The notes beneath the pieces are model-generated. The model was not told the origin of the DNA and made no database searches. It saw only the letters and a list, made by a program, of their open reading frames with translations. 61,286 bases of DNA, from NCBI GenBank assembly GCA_029572935.1, contig JAKQHM010000034.1:1-61286 (forward strand), in the 5' to 3' direction. Position numbers and translations under genes: made by a program. This stretch comes from Bacteroidota bacterium. Lineage in GTDB: Bacteria; Bacteroidota; Bacteroidia; Chitinophagales; Saprospiraceae. This document shows positions 45,873 to 55,700 of this stretch, in pieces. Positions within the stretch are counted from its first letter, which is position 1, and every line of letters starts with the position of its first letter.

Positions 45873-46672
45873 CTTCGTTCTGCCCTGAGGTAGGCCAGCC
45901 AGTAAACGGCAGAAACCAGCAGAGTGCCTCCTATAATGTTTCCGAGGGTCACAAAAAAGAGGTTGTTGACCATACCGGGTGCATTCAAGGTGTTGCCGGA
46001 ATCCAGCAGCAGGGCGTAGGGAAAAAAGAACCAGTTGGCGATGGAGTGCTCGAGTCCCAATGCTACAAACGCAGATACGGGAAACAGGATGGATAATATT
46101 TTGTCGGTAACACTTCGACCGCCCTGGGTCAGCCAAACTGCCAGACAAACCAGGGCATTGCACAAAATGCCTCGGCAAAAAGCAGCTAGCGGACTCAGCG
46201 TGGCTTTGGATTCGGCCAGTTTCAAAGCAGTTTCTGCAAATCCTCCCTGCGAAAGTGAACCGAGTTCTGCCCAATAAACGAGCAATGCGCTGATCAGGCA
46301 TCCAATGACATTCCCGCTATAACTTAAGATCCAGTTTCTCAGGACATCCCGGATCCCGATTCTTCCACTAGCCCAAGCCATGGCGATCAGGTTGTTGCCG
46401 GTGAATAATTCAGCGCCAGCTACCACCACCAGAATCAGACCAAGGCTGAAGCTGACGCCCCCGGCCAGTCGGGTCAGGCCAAAGCCTGCAGTACTTCCCG
46501 TAGATACCAGCATGTAAAAAGCAGCACCCATGCTGATGAAAGCTCCTGCCAGGATCGCAAGAACCAAAACACTCAGTGCAGATAATTTAGCTTTGTTCAC
46601 ACCCAGTTCTTCCACACGGTGGGCAATCTCTCGCGGTGGGTAGGCGTCGGTCAGAATTTGATTTTGATCCAT
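45869..46672 (-). CDS. Formate/nitrite transporter (FNT) family channel
   Basis: 267 residues with six or more hydrophobic segments. FNT motifs include AFISMGAAFYML (TM1), GLILVVVAGAELFTGNNLIAM (the conserved family signature region), RNWILSYSGNVIG, NALVCLAVWL and LGLEHSIANWFFFP (a conserved 'HSIANM'-like signature). These pentameric channels carry formate, nitrite or hydrosulfide across the inner membrane. No formate dehydrogenase or nitrite reductase gene is seen in the window, so the substrate is open. Confidence 0.92.
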   Translation of the reverse strand: MDQNQILTDAYPPREIAHRVEELGVNKAKLSALSVLVLAILAGAFISMGAAFYMLVSTGSTAGFGLTRLAGGVSFSLGLILVVVAGAELFTGNNLIAMAWASGRIGIRDVLRNWILSYSGNVIGCLISALLVYWAELGSLSQGGFAETALKLAESKATLSPLAAFCRGILCNALVCLAVWLTQGGRSVTDKILSILFPVSAFVALGLEHSIANWFFFPYALLLDSGNTLNAPGMVNNLFFVTLGNIIGGTLLVSAVYWLAYLRAERS

Positions 46673-46810
46673 GGTAGGTTGATCGCTAAATTGAAGTAAA
46701 TTTTAATTTAAATCAGATCAGTGTCGGTAAGCCCTCATCCAATGATTTGACTGTTATTTTAAATGATTCCTGATTCCATTCATCATGCGCTCAGGAATCC
46801 ATTTACATCA

Positions 46811-47986
46811 TCATTTGAAGCAGATCCTTTTTGTACTGATTCTACCTCCGCTTTGGATCTGCACGTGGAATATGCCCGCTCCGGTCTCTGATTTTTGAAG
46901 ATCAAATTGATCCTGTAAAAATGTCTTTTGAAGGATTCTGACGCCCAGGTTGTTGTACAAACTTACTTCGGCCTTCTCTTCAAAATTGCCGATCGCTATA
47001 TGGATCTGGTCTGATGCAGGATTGGGAAAACAACTGACCACCAGATCGTCTTGCCTGGGGTCATCCGTGGATGCGATGATCACATTCGGAGGATTGTTGA
47101 AGAACTGCCAGAAAATCCTGGGAGCATCCACGGGATGGTTGATGCCATTGGGATATTGGTGGTGAAGTCCCTTGATGATTGTAAACAAAAAGGGTTTACA
47201 TATCTCGCCAGGGAGACAGGTGTTAAACAGGAAGGTTTTCGTAAGTGGCGTGGAGTCCTTGATGAAATGGGGAACAAGACCCTGACATGCCAATGTACGG
47301 TTGATAATTTTGTTGAAATAGTAGATGGAAGAATCGTCTCCAAAGGGGATTTCGGTAAAGGGTTGCACAATGAAACGGTCGTCCAGGGTCCCGATCATCA
47401 TCCAGGTAGGTATGCGGTCTTGGGGATGGGTGGAGTCAAGCGGATGTAAACCAGCACCTGTCGAAGCAGCTGCTTTAAAAAGATCACCAGCCTCCATGGC
47501 ATTCTTGAAGCTCATGACGCTGCCGTTGGAGAATCCGCTGCAAAATACTTTGTCCATGTTGATAGGCAAGGTGTCCTGCAGCAATTCAAAGATCCTTCTG
47601 AAGAACCGCACATCACTGATGAGGTCCATGGTGTCAGAAGGACATATTTTGTCGAGCAAATCGCCATTCACAAATTTAGTGTTTCGGACGATGACGCCTT
47701 CGTCGTCATAACACCAGCGCAGGGAGGAGGGAAATATGGTGATGAAGTTTTCTGCCTCTCCCAATTCACTCCAGCCTTTGGCATTGTAAAAAACATTCTT
47801 GTCCCCGCTCGTACCGTGCATCATCATCACCACCGGATAACCGTCCGATGGGGGAGGGGTGGTAGGCACGGATAAGATGAGTTCGCGCATCTTGCCATCA
47901 AATGAAAAGGATACATCAAATTTTCTCTGGGCTTGCATTGGAAAACACAGCACTAAGGTCAGTAAGAAAAATCCTGCTTTTTTCAT
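46811..47986 (-). CDS. Secreted esterase of the PHB-depolymerase/feruloyl-esterase-like family with T9SS sorting domain
   Basis: 391 residues from ATG 47986 (MKKAGFFLLTLVLCFPMQAQ), a clear signal peptide. The alpha/beta-hydrolase region has VVMMMHGTSGDKN (oxyanion region) and VFCSGFSNGSVMS with the nucleophile in G-x-S-x-G (GFSNG). It fits the LpqC/PHB-depolymerase-like secreted esterases. The last ~75 residues (VVSCFPNPASDQIHIAIG...GIFHVQIQSGGRISTKRICF) are a T9SS type A sorting domain. It is probably a surface or extracellular esterase; substrate not predictable. Confidence 0.85.
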   Translation of the reverse strand: MKKAGFFLLTLVLCFPMQAQRKFDVSFSFDGKMRELILSVPTTPPPSDGYPVVMMMHGTSGDKNVFYNAKGWSELGEAENFITIFPSSLRWCYDDEGVIVRNTKFVNGDLLDKICPSDTMDLISDVRFFRRIFELLQDTLPINMDKVFCSGFSNGSVMSFKNAMEAGDLFKAAASTGAGLHPLDSTHPQDRIPTWMMIGTLDDRFIVQPFTEIPFGDDSSIYYFNKIINRTLACQGLVPHFIKDSTPLTKTFLFNTCLPGEICKPFLFTIIKGLHHQYPNGINHPVDAPRIFWQFFNNPPNVIIASTDDPRQDDLVVSCFPNPASDQIHIAIGNFEEKAEVSLYNNLGVRILQKTFLQDQFDLQKSETGAGIFHVQIQSGGRISTKRICFK

Positions 47987-48033
47987 TTTTAGATTTTTAT
48001 TGAATATTGGGTAAAAAATCAACCATTACCATA

Positions 48034-48041
48034 CAAATGTA
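48034..48041 (-). promoter_or_regulatory. Probable -7 element of the secreted esterase gene
   Basis: TACATTTG on the minus strand about 48 nt before ATG 47986; no clear -33 TTTG. Confidence 0.4.
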
Positions 48042-48157
48042 TCGAATTGTATCGGAAGTGCAGCATAGGGAATAAGCACTTAAAAAGACGGTCAATGATT
48101 GAGACCAATGGGTTCTTCAATGTCCACCCATTTCTTTGGAATTTTAAGGCAATGGAA

Positions 48158-49111
48158 TCAGCGCACTCCAGGGCGGACGATCCGCTCCACCACCTCTTTC
48201 ACCGGTCTGATCTTATCGATGTAATCCACCGTGGGACCGGCGCACCAGACATTTTGGTAGGTAGCGGAAAATGCTGCTTTGGCCAATTTGTTCATGCCCC
48301 TTTTGTAGATGAGGATCTTGGCCCATTTTTTCAAAGTCCTGTTTTTACTCAGCAGGGATTCGAGCCAGTTCTGCCGGGTACCGATCTTTTGTACATAGGG
48401 CGTGTTGATGACCGTACAGGGCACACCACTTAGCTTGGTGGTGAGGACGATATCCATCGAAGAATGCTCCACACAGGCCATTTTGTATTCCATGCTGACA
48501 GGAGATTCTTCAGTAGCGATAAAAGGCGTTCCTACCGATACGCCGCAGGCACCCAGTGAAAGCATCTTTTGCATGCTGGCGTGATCGCCCACGCCACCGG
48601 CACTGATGATAGGAATTTCGGGAAAAGCCTGGACCAGTGCGGGTACAAATTCTGTAGCTGGGATGGTACCGCAATGTCCGCCTGCCTCACTGTTGACCGC
48701 GATCAGGGCATCGGGATGCAGGGAGGCAGCCTTGTGCGCATAGGCCATATCAGATACATCGCAAAAGACGCGAATGCCCAGAGGACGGCAGGATTCGATT
48801 ACTTTTCCGGGATGACCCAGAGAAGTGATGATGAAAGGTACCTTGTATTCCAGACAGGTTTGGAGCTGTTCTTTCAGGCGATAATTGGAGCGGTTGACGA
48901 TCAGATTGATGCCATAGGGTTTTCCATGTTTCCTTAGTTCGTCCAACGCGGCCCTGAACTCCTGATCTGTGCGGTAGTTGAGGGCAGGAATGGCTCCCGT
49001 GATGCCCGCATTCATGGCAGCCAGGACCATACGGGTGTTGGACACCAGAAACATGGGGGCCATGATGACGGGGTGCTCGATCCCCAGCATGCGGGTCAGT
49101 GCGGTTTCCAT
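48158..49111 (-). CDS. Nitronate monooxygenase-like FMN enzyme
   Basis: 317 residues from ATG 49111; a start at 49132 would overlap fabH. A TIM-barrel flavoprotein of the 2-nitropropane dioxygenase family: HPVIMAPMFLVSNTRMVLAAMNAG, the phosphate-binding AVNSEAGGHCGT, and PIISAGGVGD...LGACGVSVGTPFIATEESPVS. The family oxidises alkyl nitronates, such as propionate-3-nitronate, to aldehydes or ketones. FabK enoyl-ACP reductases belong to the same superfamily. The gene is 8 nt downstream of fabH and the gene pair may share a promoter, which keeps a fatty-acid role on the table. Confidence 0.82.
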   Translation of the reverse strand: METALTRMLGIEHPVIMAPMFLVSNTRMVLAAMNAGITGAIPALNYRTDQEFRAALDELRKHGKPYGINLIVNRSNYRLKEQLQTCLEYKVPFIITSLGHPGKVIESCRPLGIRVFCDVSDMAYAHKAASLHPDALIAVNSEAGGHCGTIPATEFVPALVQAFPEIPIISAGGVGDHASMQKMLSLGACGVSVGTPFIATEESPVSMEYKMACVEHSSMDIVLTTKLSGVPCTVINTPYVQKIGTRQNWLESLLSKNRTLKKWAKILIYKRGMNKLAKAAFSATYQNVWCAGPTVDYIDKIRPVKEVVERIVRPGVR

Positions 49112-49119
49112 GGTTTTTG

Positions 49120-50109
49120 TCAATAAGCCCACCTCAGATAGGTAGTGCCCCAGGTAAAGCCGCCGCCAAATGCAGTCAGCAAAATATTGTCACCTTTTTT
49201 CAATTGGGGCTCCCATTCCCACAGACAGAGTGGTAGGGTGCCTGAGGTGGTATTGCCGTATTTCTGAATGTTGATCATGACCTTGGCCGGATCAAAATTG
49301 AGCGCATCGGCTACCCCATTGATGATGCGGATGTTGGCCTGATGGGGCACCAGCCAGTCGATCTGATCCAGAGTCAGTTCGTTGCGCTCCAGTATTTTTT
49401 TGATGGTATCCACCATGCCGTTGATGGCTGCCTTAAAGACGGCCTTCCCCTCCTGGTAGACGTAGTGTTCCTTGCGCGCCACAGTCTCCGCTGTTGGGGG
49501 CCTGAGAGATCCTCCTGCCTTCATGTGCAGATATTCCCGGCCCGAACCATCTCCCCGGAGCACGCTGTCTATGATCCCGTTGCCTTCGGTGTTGGGCTCC
49601 AGCAAAACCGCTCCGCCTCCGTCGCCGAAAATAATGCAGGTGGCCCGGTCGGTGTAGTCTATGATCGAAGACATCACATCCATTCCGATGACGATCACTT
49701 TTTTGTAGGTACCCGATTCTATGAATTTGGCTCCCGTGGTCAGCCCAAATAGAAAACCCGAACAGGCTGCATGGATGTCGTATCCAAAGGCATTTTTAAT
49801 GCCCACCTTGTCGCAGATGGTATTGGCCGTATCCGGAAAAACCATGTCGCCTGTGATGCAGCAGCAGATCACCAGTTCGATCTCATCCGGAGAAGTATTG
49901 GTCTTTTTGAGCAACTTGTCCACCATGATCCTCCCCATGTCGGAGGCGGCCTTGCCGGGTTCCTTCAGGATGTGGCGCTCCTTGATCCCCGTCCGGCTGG
50001 TGATCCATTCGTCATTGGTGTCCACCATCTTTTCAAGTTCAGCATTGGTCAGTATATAATCCGGCACATAACCCTGGATTCCTGTGATGGCGGCCCTGAT
50101 CTTTGTCAT
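49120..50109 (-). CDS. fabH: 3-oxoacyl-[acyl-carrier-protein] synthase III (KAS III)
   Basis: 329 residues from ATG 50109 (MTKIRAAITGIQGYVPDYI), the family-typical start. It condenses an acyl-CoA primer with malonyl-ACP to begin fatty acid synthesis. The Cys-His-Asn triad is visible: the Cys in DIHAACSGFLFG, the His in WLVPHQANIR and the Asn in YGNTTSGTLP. The dimer-interface Arg loop (SRTGIKERH) is also present. It is transcribed from a likely TAACTTTG promoter and precedes the nitronate monooxygenase-like gene. Confidence 0.95.
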   Translation of the reverse strand: MTKIRAAITGIQGYVPDYILTNAELEKMVDTNDEWITSRTGIKERHILKEPGKAASDMGRIMVDKLLKKTNTSPDEIELVICCCITGDMVFPDTANTICDKVGIKNAFGYDIHAACSGFLFGLTTGAKFIESGTYKKVIVIGMDVMSSIIDYTDRATCIIFGDGGGAVLLEPNTEGNGIIDSVLRGDGSGREYLHMKAGGSLRPPTAETVARKEHYVYQEGKAVFKAAINGMVDTIKKILERNELTLDQIDWLVPHQANIRIINGVADALNFDPAKVMINIQKYGNTTSGTLPLCLWEWEPQLKKGDNILLTAFGGGFTWGTTYLRWAY

Positions 50110-50127
50110 TATCTTCAATTGTGGGCG

Positions 50128-50135
50128 CAAAGTTA
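50128..50135 (-). promoter_or_regulatory. Probable -7 element of fabH
   Basis: TAACTTTG on the minus strand about 19 nt before ATG 50109; -33 box not clear. Confidence 0.5.
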
Positions 50136-50171
50136 CAGAATTGAGCCCGATTATGACCCATACTAAACAGG

Positions 50172-50305
50172 AAGCCTGAGCTTTGGGCGCATGCCGCTGC
50201 CGCGGCACCGGGTGCTTTCGGGATTCTGTCCCCTGGCAGGCAGGGGACCAGGCCCTGCCGCCCCCTTGCGCGATCCCTGGAGTGCGGTCCGGGCTTCGGT
50301 GTAAC
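50172..50305. repeat. GC-rich hairpin island (possible dispersed intergenic element)
   Basis: About 134 nt of much higher GC than the surroundings; positions 50221-50280 count to 44 G+C of 60. It contains GTCCCCTG-GCAGG-CAGGGGAC (8-bp perfect stem, 50228-50248) and a GCCGC-TGCC-GCGGC stem (about 50193-50206). The sequence ...GCGGTCCGGGC... at its right end resembles GC-rich intergenic elements I recall as multi-copy in other Bacteroidota, but I cannot confirm that here. It carries no gene I can identify. Confidence 0.45.
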
Positions 50306-50390
50306 ATCAGTAATCAAATTAAATAATTTTATACTATATAAATATTAGTATATTAATAAAATAAGTATTAAAAAAATATAATTTATTCCT
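50306..50390. other. Extremely AT-rich tract with inverted repeat
   Basis: The 85 nt beside the GC-rich island are almost all A and T; positions 50341-50380 have only two G or C of 40. It contains the 7-bp inverted repeat TATACTA/TAGTATA with a 9-nt loop (50330-50352). No gene is seen. It sits 80-160 nt before the thioredoxin-SPOR start, where it could act as an UP-like or unwinding element, but that is speculation. Confidence 0.55.
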
Positions 50391-50470
50391 ACTCGGGCTT
50401 GCTTGGCATGGTTTTGGATTTAAATAAAGTGCAATCAGTCAAGAATATTCAAATTAAAAATAAATTTAAT

Positions 50471-51397
50471 ATGAAATACCTGCCCGCTTTCGTTCTTTCT
50501 TTCTTCCTGTCGGCTTTCCCACTTTGGTCACAGGCTGCTTCAGGCCCTTATTTTCAGGGTACCTTTGAGCAGGCTTGCCGCCAGGCTCAGGCAGGACAGC
50601 AAAAACTGCTCGTTAAATTTGGCGCCTCCTGGTGCATGCCCTGCGTCTGGATGGACAAGAACGTTTTTCATCATCCCGATGCGGCGACCCTGCTAGCATC
50701 CGGAGTCGTCGTAGTGAGCATTGACCTCGAATCTCCGGACGGTAAAAATCTAAGAGACCGGTTTTCCATCCGCATGTTGCCCACATTGCTGCTCCTGGAC
50801 CCACAGGCAGAACAGGTTCTTTCCCGCAAGGATGAAGCCCTGAATCTGGAGGAATTCACGGACTGGCTCGGTCCGCTCCTCGCGCCTCAGGCCGCCTCTG
50901 GCCAGGTAGATCAGATGGTTGCATCCGGTGAAGCGAAGGCAGAAACCACCGCTCCAACCAAGGAAGATGAGGCAACCACGGTTTCCTTGCAGATCGGATC
51001 TAGCCCCGCAGCTGAGATGCCGGTACAAGATCAGGAAGAACAATTTTTCAGGGAACGGGATACCGCTCCTGCATCGGGGGCTTCGGCCGAAAAAAATATT
51101 CCTTCCCGCGAACTGGAGAATATGGCCAGTCAGCAGGACAAACCGGCCCTCCTGCTGGGCAGTTTTTACCTCAAGACAGGCCGCTACGACGACCTGGACG
51201 CGGCAATGGCGCAAGTAGACCGGTTGGATGAGTTATTCAACCAACAAGCCGCACTGATTGAAGATTTTGACAAGAACGGGGAGCTGTATTTCAGCATTTC
51301 GCTGGGATCCTTTGCCACGGTTGAAGAGGCTGAGTTATTTTTGCAACTGCTGAAGCGGCACGGCATTTCAGCCGAAATCGCCAGGCTCCAAATCTGA
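50471..51397 (+). CDS. Secreted thioredoxin-fold protein with C-terminal SPOR-like domain
   Basis: 308 residues from ATG 50471 (MKYLPAFVLSFFLSAF), chosen because a signal peptide ends near LWSQA. The thioredoxin-like domain has WCMPC (Cys55/Cys58) and a cis-Pro region IRMLPTLLLLDP. After a linker rich in Glu, Thr and Ala (about residues 140-215), the last ~80 residues (PALLLGSFYLKTGRYDDLDAA...SISLGSFATVEEAELFLQLLKRHGI) fit a SPOR domain, which binds denuded peptidoglycan. It is likely a periplasmic thiol-disulfide protein held at the septum or wall. The stop overlaps the hutI start by 1 nt (TGATG). Confidence 0.82.
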   Translation: MKYLPAFVLSFFLSAFPLWSQAASGPYFQGTFEQACRQAQAGQQKLLVKFGASWCMPCVWMDKNVFHHPDAATLLASGVVVVSIDLESPDGKNLRDRFSIRMLPTLLLLDPQAEQVLSRKDEALNLEEFTDWLGPLLAPQAASGQVDQMVASGEAKAETTAPTKEDEATTVSLQIGSSPAAEMPVQDQEEQFFRERDTAPASGASAEKNIPSRELENMASQQDKPALLLGSFYLKTGRYDDLDAAMAQVDRLDELFNQQAALIEDFDKNGELYFSISLGSFATVEEAELFLQLLKRHGISAEIARLQI

Positions 51398-52629
51398 TGA
51401 CGCATAATTTTCTGATTAAAAATATTGGCTCCCTGTACATGCACAGCAGGGAGCCAATGTCTGTTTTAAAAGGCCTTGATATGGCCAGGGTTCCGGTACT
51501 GGATCAGGCCTGGGTGAAGGTATCCGGTGGACTGATCGAAGAGTATGGTTCCATGGACTCGTGTCCTGAATATTCCGGGACTATCCTGGATGCAAGGGGA
51601 GGCATCCTGCTTCCGGCCTTTGTGGATGCACATACCCATCTGGTTTTTGCAGAAACCCGCGAACAGGAGTTTGTAGACCGCATCAGGGGGCTCAGTTATC
51701 AGGAGATCAGTGCCAGGGGAGGAGGGATCCTAAACTCTGCCGCAAAGCTGGCCGGCCTGTCGGAAGATGATCTGTTTGAGCGGTCCCTGGACCGGCTCCA
51801 GAGGGCCCAGTCCCTGGGCACCTGTAGCTTTGAGATCAAAAGCGGATATGGCCTGGCACCGGAGCAGGAGATCAAAATGCTCAGGGTGATCAGGCGTCTG
51901 GCTGCCCATACGGGATTGCCCATTCGCTCCACCTTCCTGGGTGCGCATAGTTATCCGCTGCCTTACCGCGAAAACCACCGGGTTTACCTGGATCAGCTGA
52001 TCCGGGATATGTTGCCGGCCATTGCCGAAGAAGGTCTGGCGGATTACATCGATGTGTTTTGTGAAAAAGGATTTTTCAGTCCGGAGGAAACCGGGGAGAT
52101 ACTGGAAGCTGGCATTGAGCATGGACTTATACCCAGAATCCACACCAATCAGTTTACCTCGTCGGGAGGCATAGACCTGGCGATACAGATGGGCGCCCGG
52201 TCGGTGGATCATTTGGAGGTATTGGACGACAGAGAGATAGCACTGCTTGCGGACAGCGAGGTCTTTCCGGTCCTGCTGCCATTGGCTGCCTTTTTTATGA
52301 ACCTGCACGATCCTCCGGCCCGCAGGATGATAGAGGCAGGTCTGCCCCTGGTCATCGCTTCTGATTACAATCCGGGTACTTCACCCAGTCCGGATATGAA
52401 CCTGATCTTTGCCCTCTCCTGCATCCGAATGAGACTCCTGCCTGAAGAGGTTTTGGCAGCCATGACCCTCAACGCGGCATATGCCCTGGACCTGCAGGAT
52501 AGCTGCGGGAGCATCACCCCCGGTAAAAAAGCCCTTTTTATTTTGTCCAAACCGGGAGTAACCCTCGACCTTATCCCTTACAGTCTGGGCGCTTCCTGGA
52601 TCCGCCAGGTGATTCCGGCTGGAATCTGA
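51397..52629 (+). CDS. hutI: Imidazolonepropionase (histidine degradation)
   Basis: 410 residues, an amidohydrolase-superfamily TIM barrel. It hydrolyses 4-imidazolone-5-propanoate to N-formimino-L-glutamate. Motifs include LLPAFVDAHTHLVFAETR (metal-binding H-x-H), GILNSAAKL, ETGEILEAGIEHGLIPRIHTNQFTSSGG and IASDYNPGTSPSPDMNLI (HutI-typical Asp). No hutU, hutH or hutG was found nearby, so the pathway's other steps must be elsewhere. It overlaps the thioredoxin-SPOR gene by 1 nt, so the two are probably translated from one mRNA, an unusual pairing. Confidence 0.95.
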   Translation: MTHNFLIKNIGSLYMHSREPMSVLKGLDMARVPVLDQAWVKVSGGLIEEYGSMDSCPEYSGTILDARGGILLPAFVDAHTHLVFAETREQEFVDRIRGLSYQEISARGGGILNSAAKLAGLSEDDLFERSLDRLQRAQSLGTCSFEIKSGYGLAPEQEIKMLRVIRRLAAHTGLPIRSTFLGAHSYPLPYRENHRVYLDQLIRDMLPAIAEEGLADYIDVFCEKGFFSPEETGEILEAGIEHGLIPRIHTNQFTSSGGIDLAIQMGARSVDHLEVLDDREIALLADSEVFPVLLPLAAFFMNLHDPPARRMIEAGLPLVIASDYNPGTSPSPDMNLIFALSCIRMRLLPEEVLAAMTLNAAYALDLQDSCGSITPGKKALFILSKPGVTLDLIPYSLGASWIRQVIPAGI

Positions 52630-52711
52630 GCAAGTTTATGGGTGGACCTACGGGCAGCGTCCGGTAATAATTTGGGGTCTTAATGCGTTGTTAAGAGGTC
52701 CTGGTCCCCCA

Positions 52712-52741
52712 TTTGCATGATATTTTTTTAACATATCTTTG
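52712..52741 (+). promoter_or_regulatory. Consensus promoter of the CHU_C-type surface gene
   Basis: TTTG at 52712-52715, an 18-nt spacer, and TATCTTTG at 52734-52741, 23 nt before ATG 52765. Confidence 0.75.
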
Positions 52742-52764
52742 CAAATTATTGAATATCACCGCAT

Positions 52765-55700
52765 ATGCGATTATTCCGATACACGTTTTCAAAGTTTTCC
52801 TTTTCATTTTTGCTCCCGGTCCTCCTCGGCCTTGGTGCTATGGATTCCCTCATATCCCAACAGGATTCTTGTGCCATTTTTGATATCAAGACACGAAGCG
52901 GACAAAAGGGAGATACCCTCTGCCTCGACGTAGTCGTCAAAAACTTCAAGGACATAACGGGTTTTCAGTTTACAATCAGTTATGATCCAACCGTGGTGAC
53001 ACCCATCAGCATCCCCAGAATTGCCAACCTGACCAATTTTACCCAGGGAGATGTCATCATCAACCGCAATCGGGATGTGATATCCGCCCTCTGGACAGAT
53101 CCCAACAGCATAGGTGAATCTCTGCCCGACGGCGAGGTGCTCTTTACGATCTGCTTTTTGGTCATAGGAAATCCGGGAGATTGTTCACCGGTGAAATTCT
53201 CCAACATCCCCACGACCATTGAGGTCCTCCGCAAATATGGGAGCCTGGACAGCGTGATCTGTTTCATCGATCCGGATCCGGACGATCAGATCAAGGTACT
53301 GGCGCCTCCAGGACTCACCGTGGTAAGTAGTGCCTGCGGTACCCTGACCAATACCGGAACGATCACCATCAAGTCCTGGGGCGGCAGCGCACCATATACC
53401 GTCACCAGCAACGCACCCAATGGGAATGGAACCATTCCCAAAGCCGGTGACTGCCTGATCATCTCAAACCTCAGTTCCGGCAATTACAATTTTACCGTGA
53501 CGGATTCGACCGGCAAGGATACGATGTTTGTGGTGCAGGTTCTGAACGCCCCACCCATGGCGATCAATAATGACATCAGCTATACGCGCGATCCTACCTG
53601 CTACAACAGGCCGGACGGGCGCATCGGCATCACCTTTACCGGAGGAGTCGGCAAACCCAAGATCATCTGGTCTCCCCTGGGCACCTTCGGGAATACACGT
53701 GAAACCCGTTTGTTTGCAGGAAAATACAAGATCACGCTGATTGACAGCTTTGGATGCGTGGCAGAGCGAGAAATTGTGCTGACAGCTGATACACTCAAGT
53801 CATCCATCACCATAGACAAAACCGCCTCCTGTTTTGGCAAATGCGATGGTCAGGTGACCGTCACAGCTACAGGTGGCACCCCGTTTTTGGGTGGCTACAA
53901 CTTTTACTGGAGTCAGGCCGTCTCGCGCAATTGTGCTGCAGCACGCTCCTGCACGAATGATTCCCTCTGTGGCGATCAGTTTGTCATCATCGCAGACCGT
54001 AACCGTCTGACCGGTGGTGAGGCCTGCCGGGATACCATCTTTTTCAATGTGCCTTATTCGGGTGATTTGAGAGACTCGGTGCTCGTGGACAGCGTACGCT
54101 GCTTCGGCGAGGCAAACGGAAGGATTCGCGCCTTTGTTTCCTCAGCAGGAACCCTGCAATTGCCCCTTAGCTTTGTACTTCGTACAGCCGCGGGCAACCA
54201 GGTACCTGGAGGGACCGTAAATATAAATGAATACACCAGCCCCGGACTCGCAGCCGGGATCTATTACCTCAGCATCACGGACAGTCTGGGATGCAGTCTC
54301 GAAGATACCATAGAGGTTTTCCAACCCTTTCTGCTGGAACTCGTGACGCTTCAGCTCGACAGCACGGAAAGTTGTGCTCCCGGAGCGGACGCGTTCATCG
54401 AAGTGCGCGGTCTCGGAGGTACACAGGCCTACAATTACCAATGGGATTATCAATCCAGCACCTCACCCAGGATTTCAGGATTGACTGCCGGTAGCTACAA
54501 TATTACCCTGACCGATGCAAAAGGCTGTACGGTCAGCAAAAGCTTTACAGTAACCAGGCCGACCGGTCCGGTGATCACCGGCTTCAATGCCGTGGATGTC
54601 AATTGTCCGGGAGATTCTTCGGGTTGCATTGAGGTTTTGGTCACAGCCGGCTCCGATCCCAACCTAAACTTCAGCTGGTCGGTACCGGGCAGTACTTCCC
54701 GCTTGTGTAATCTTCCTTCCGGCCTGTACAGCGTCACAGTCACCGATGGCAATGGTTGCTCCGCGACGGCCATGGACAGCATTCGTTTTTCAGGCAATGC
54801 CATCCGTATCGATTCATTTGTCATTGTACAACCTAGCTGTCCGGGTAAGGCGGACGGTCTGATCATCGTTTTTGCCAGAGGAGGCTCGGGATTGCTTACT
54901 TATTCCTGGGACAATGGAGTGAATTCCCAGGTAAACGCCTCCCTCAGAGCGGGACGTTACATTGTTTCCGTGGACGACGTAGGAGGCTGTCCTGCAGTGC
55001 AGGACACTTTCACCCTGATCGATCCACCCAAACCTTTAGTCAATGTTTCCGGCTTCACGGCACCCAGTTGTGCCACCAGCTCAGTCTGCGATGGTAGTGC
55101 GGATGTGACCGTCAATACCGCGGATACCCTGGTGACCATCACCTGGTCCTCCGGCGAGCAAAGAATATTCAACTCCAACGCAGGCATATTCAACTTCAGG
55201 GCAACAGCACTCTGTGAAGGCCCGCAGTTTGTAATCGTCACCGTAAATGCCCTGTGTTCAGATACCATTTTCTTCAACATTCCTGCTCCGGTACCCATCC
55301 GGTTGGACAGCAGCAGGCTGATCCTGCAGACGCCCAGTTGCTTTGGCCGCACGGATGGCAGCATCACCGTCAACGCCAAAGGTGGACGTGCGCCTTACAG
55401 CTATCAGTGGATCAACGGCCCCCAGGGTCCGACGATCAGCAACATAGGCGATGGCTACTACTACGTCCGGATCACCGACAGTCTGGGATGCGTGCATACC
55501 GACAGCGTGCGCCTCAGACAACCCGATACCATCCGGGTGCAGATCATACAGGGATCGTCGCTGGATGTCAGTTGTCCGGGAGCCAATGATGGCCGCATCA
55601 CCCTGGTCTGGAGCGGAGGAAATGGCAGCCGCGGGACGTTCAACTGGTCCCCCAATGTAGGGGTGGATTCCGTGTTGACCCAGCTTAGCGCGGGTACTTA

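Noticed and set aside
48158-49111. FabK enoyl-ACP reductase as the primary annotation
   Set aside because: The motifs (GIEHPVIMAPM, SEAGGHCGT) fit the broader nitronate monooxygenase family and the typical FabK 'QGGM' N-terminal signature is not seen, so FabK is kept only as an alternative.
50172-50305. GC-rich island as a tRNA, rRNA fragment or riboswitch
   Set aside because: No cloverleaf, conserved tRNA T-loop or recognised aptamer core is present; only simple hairpins are seen.
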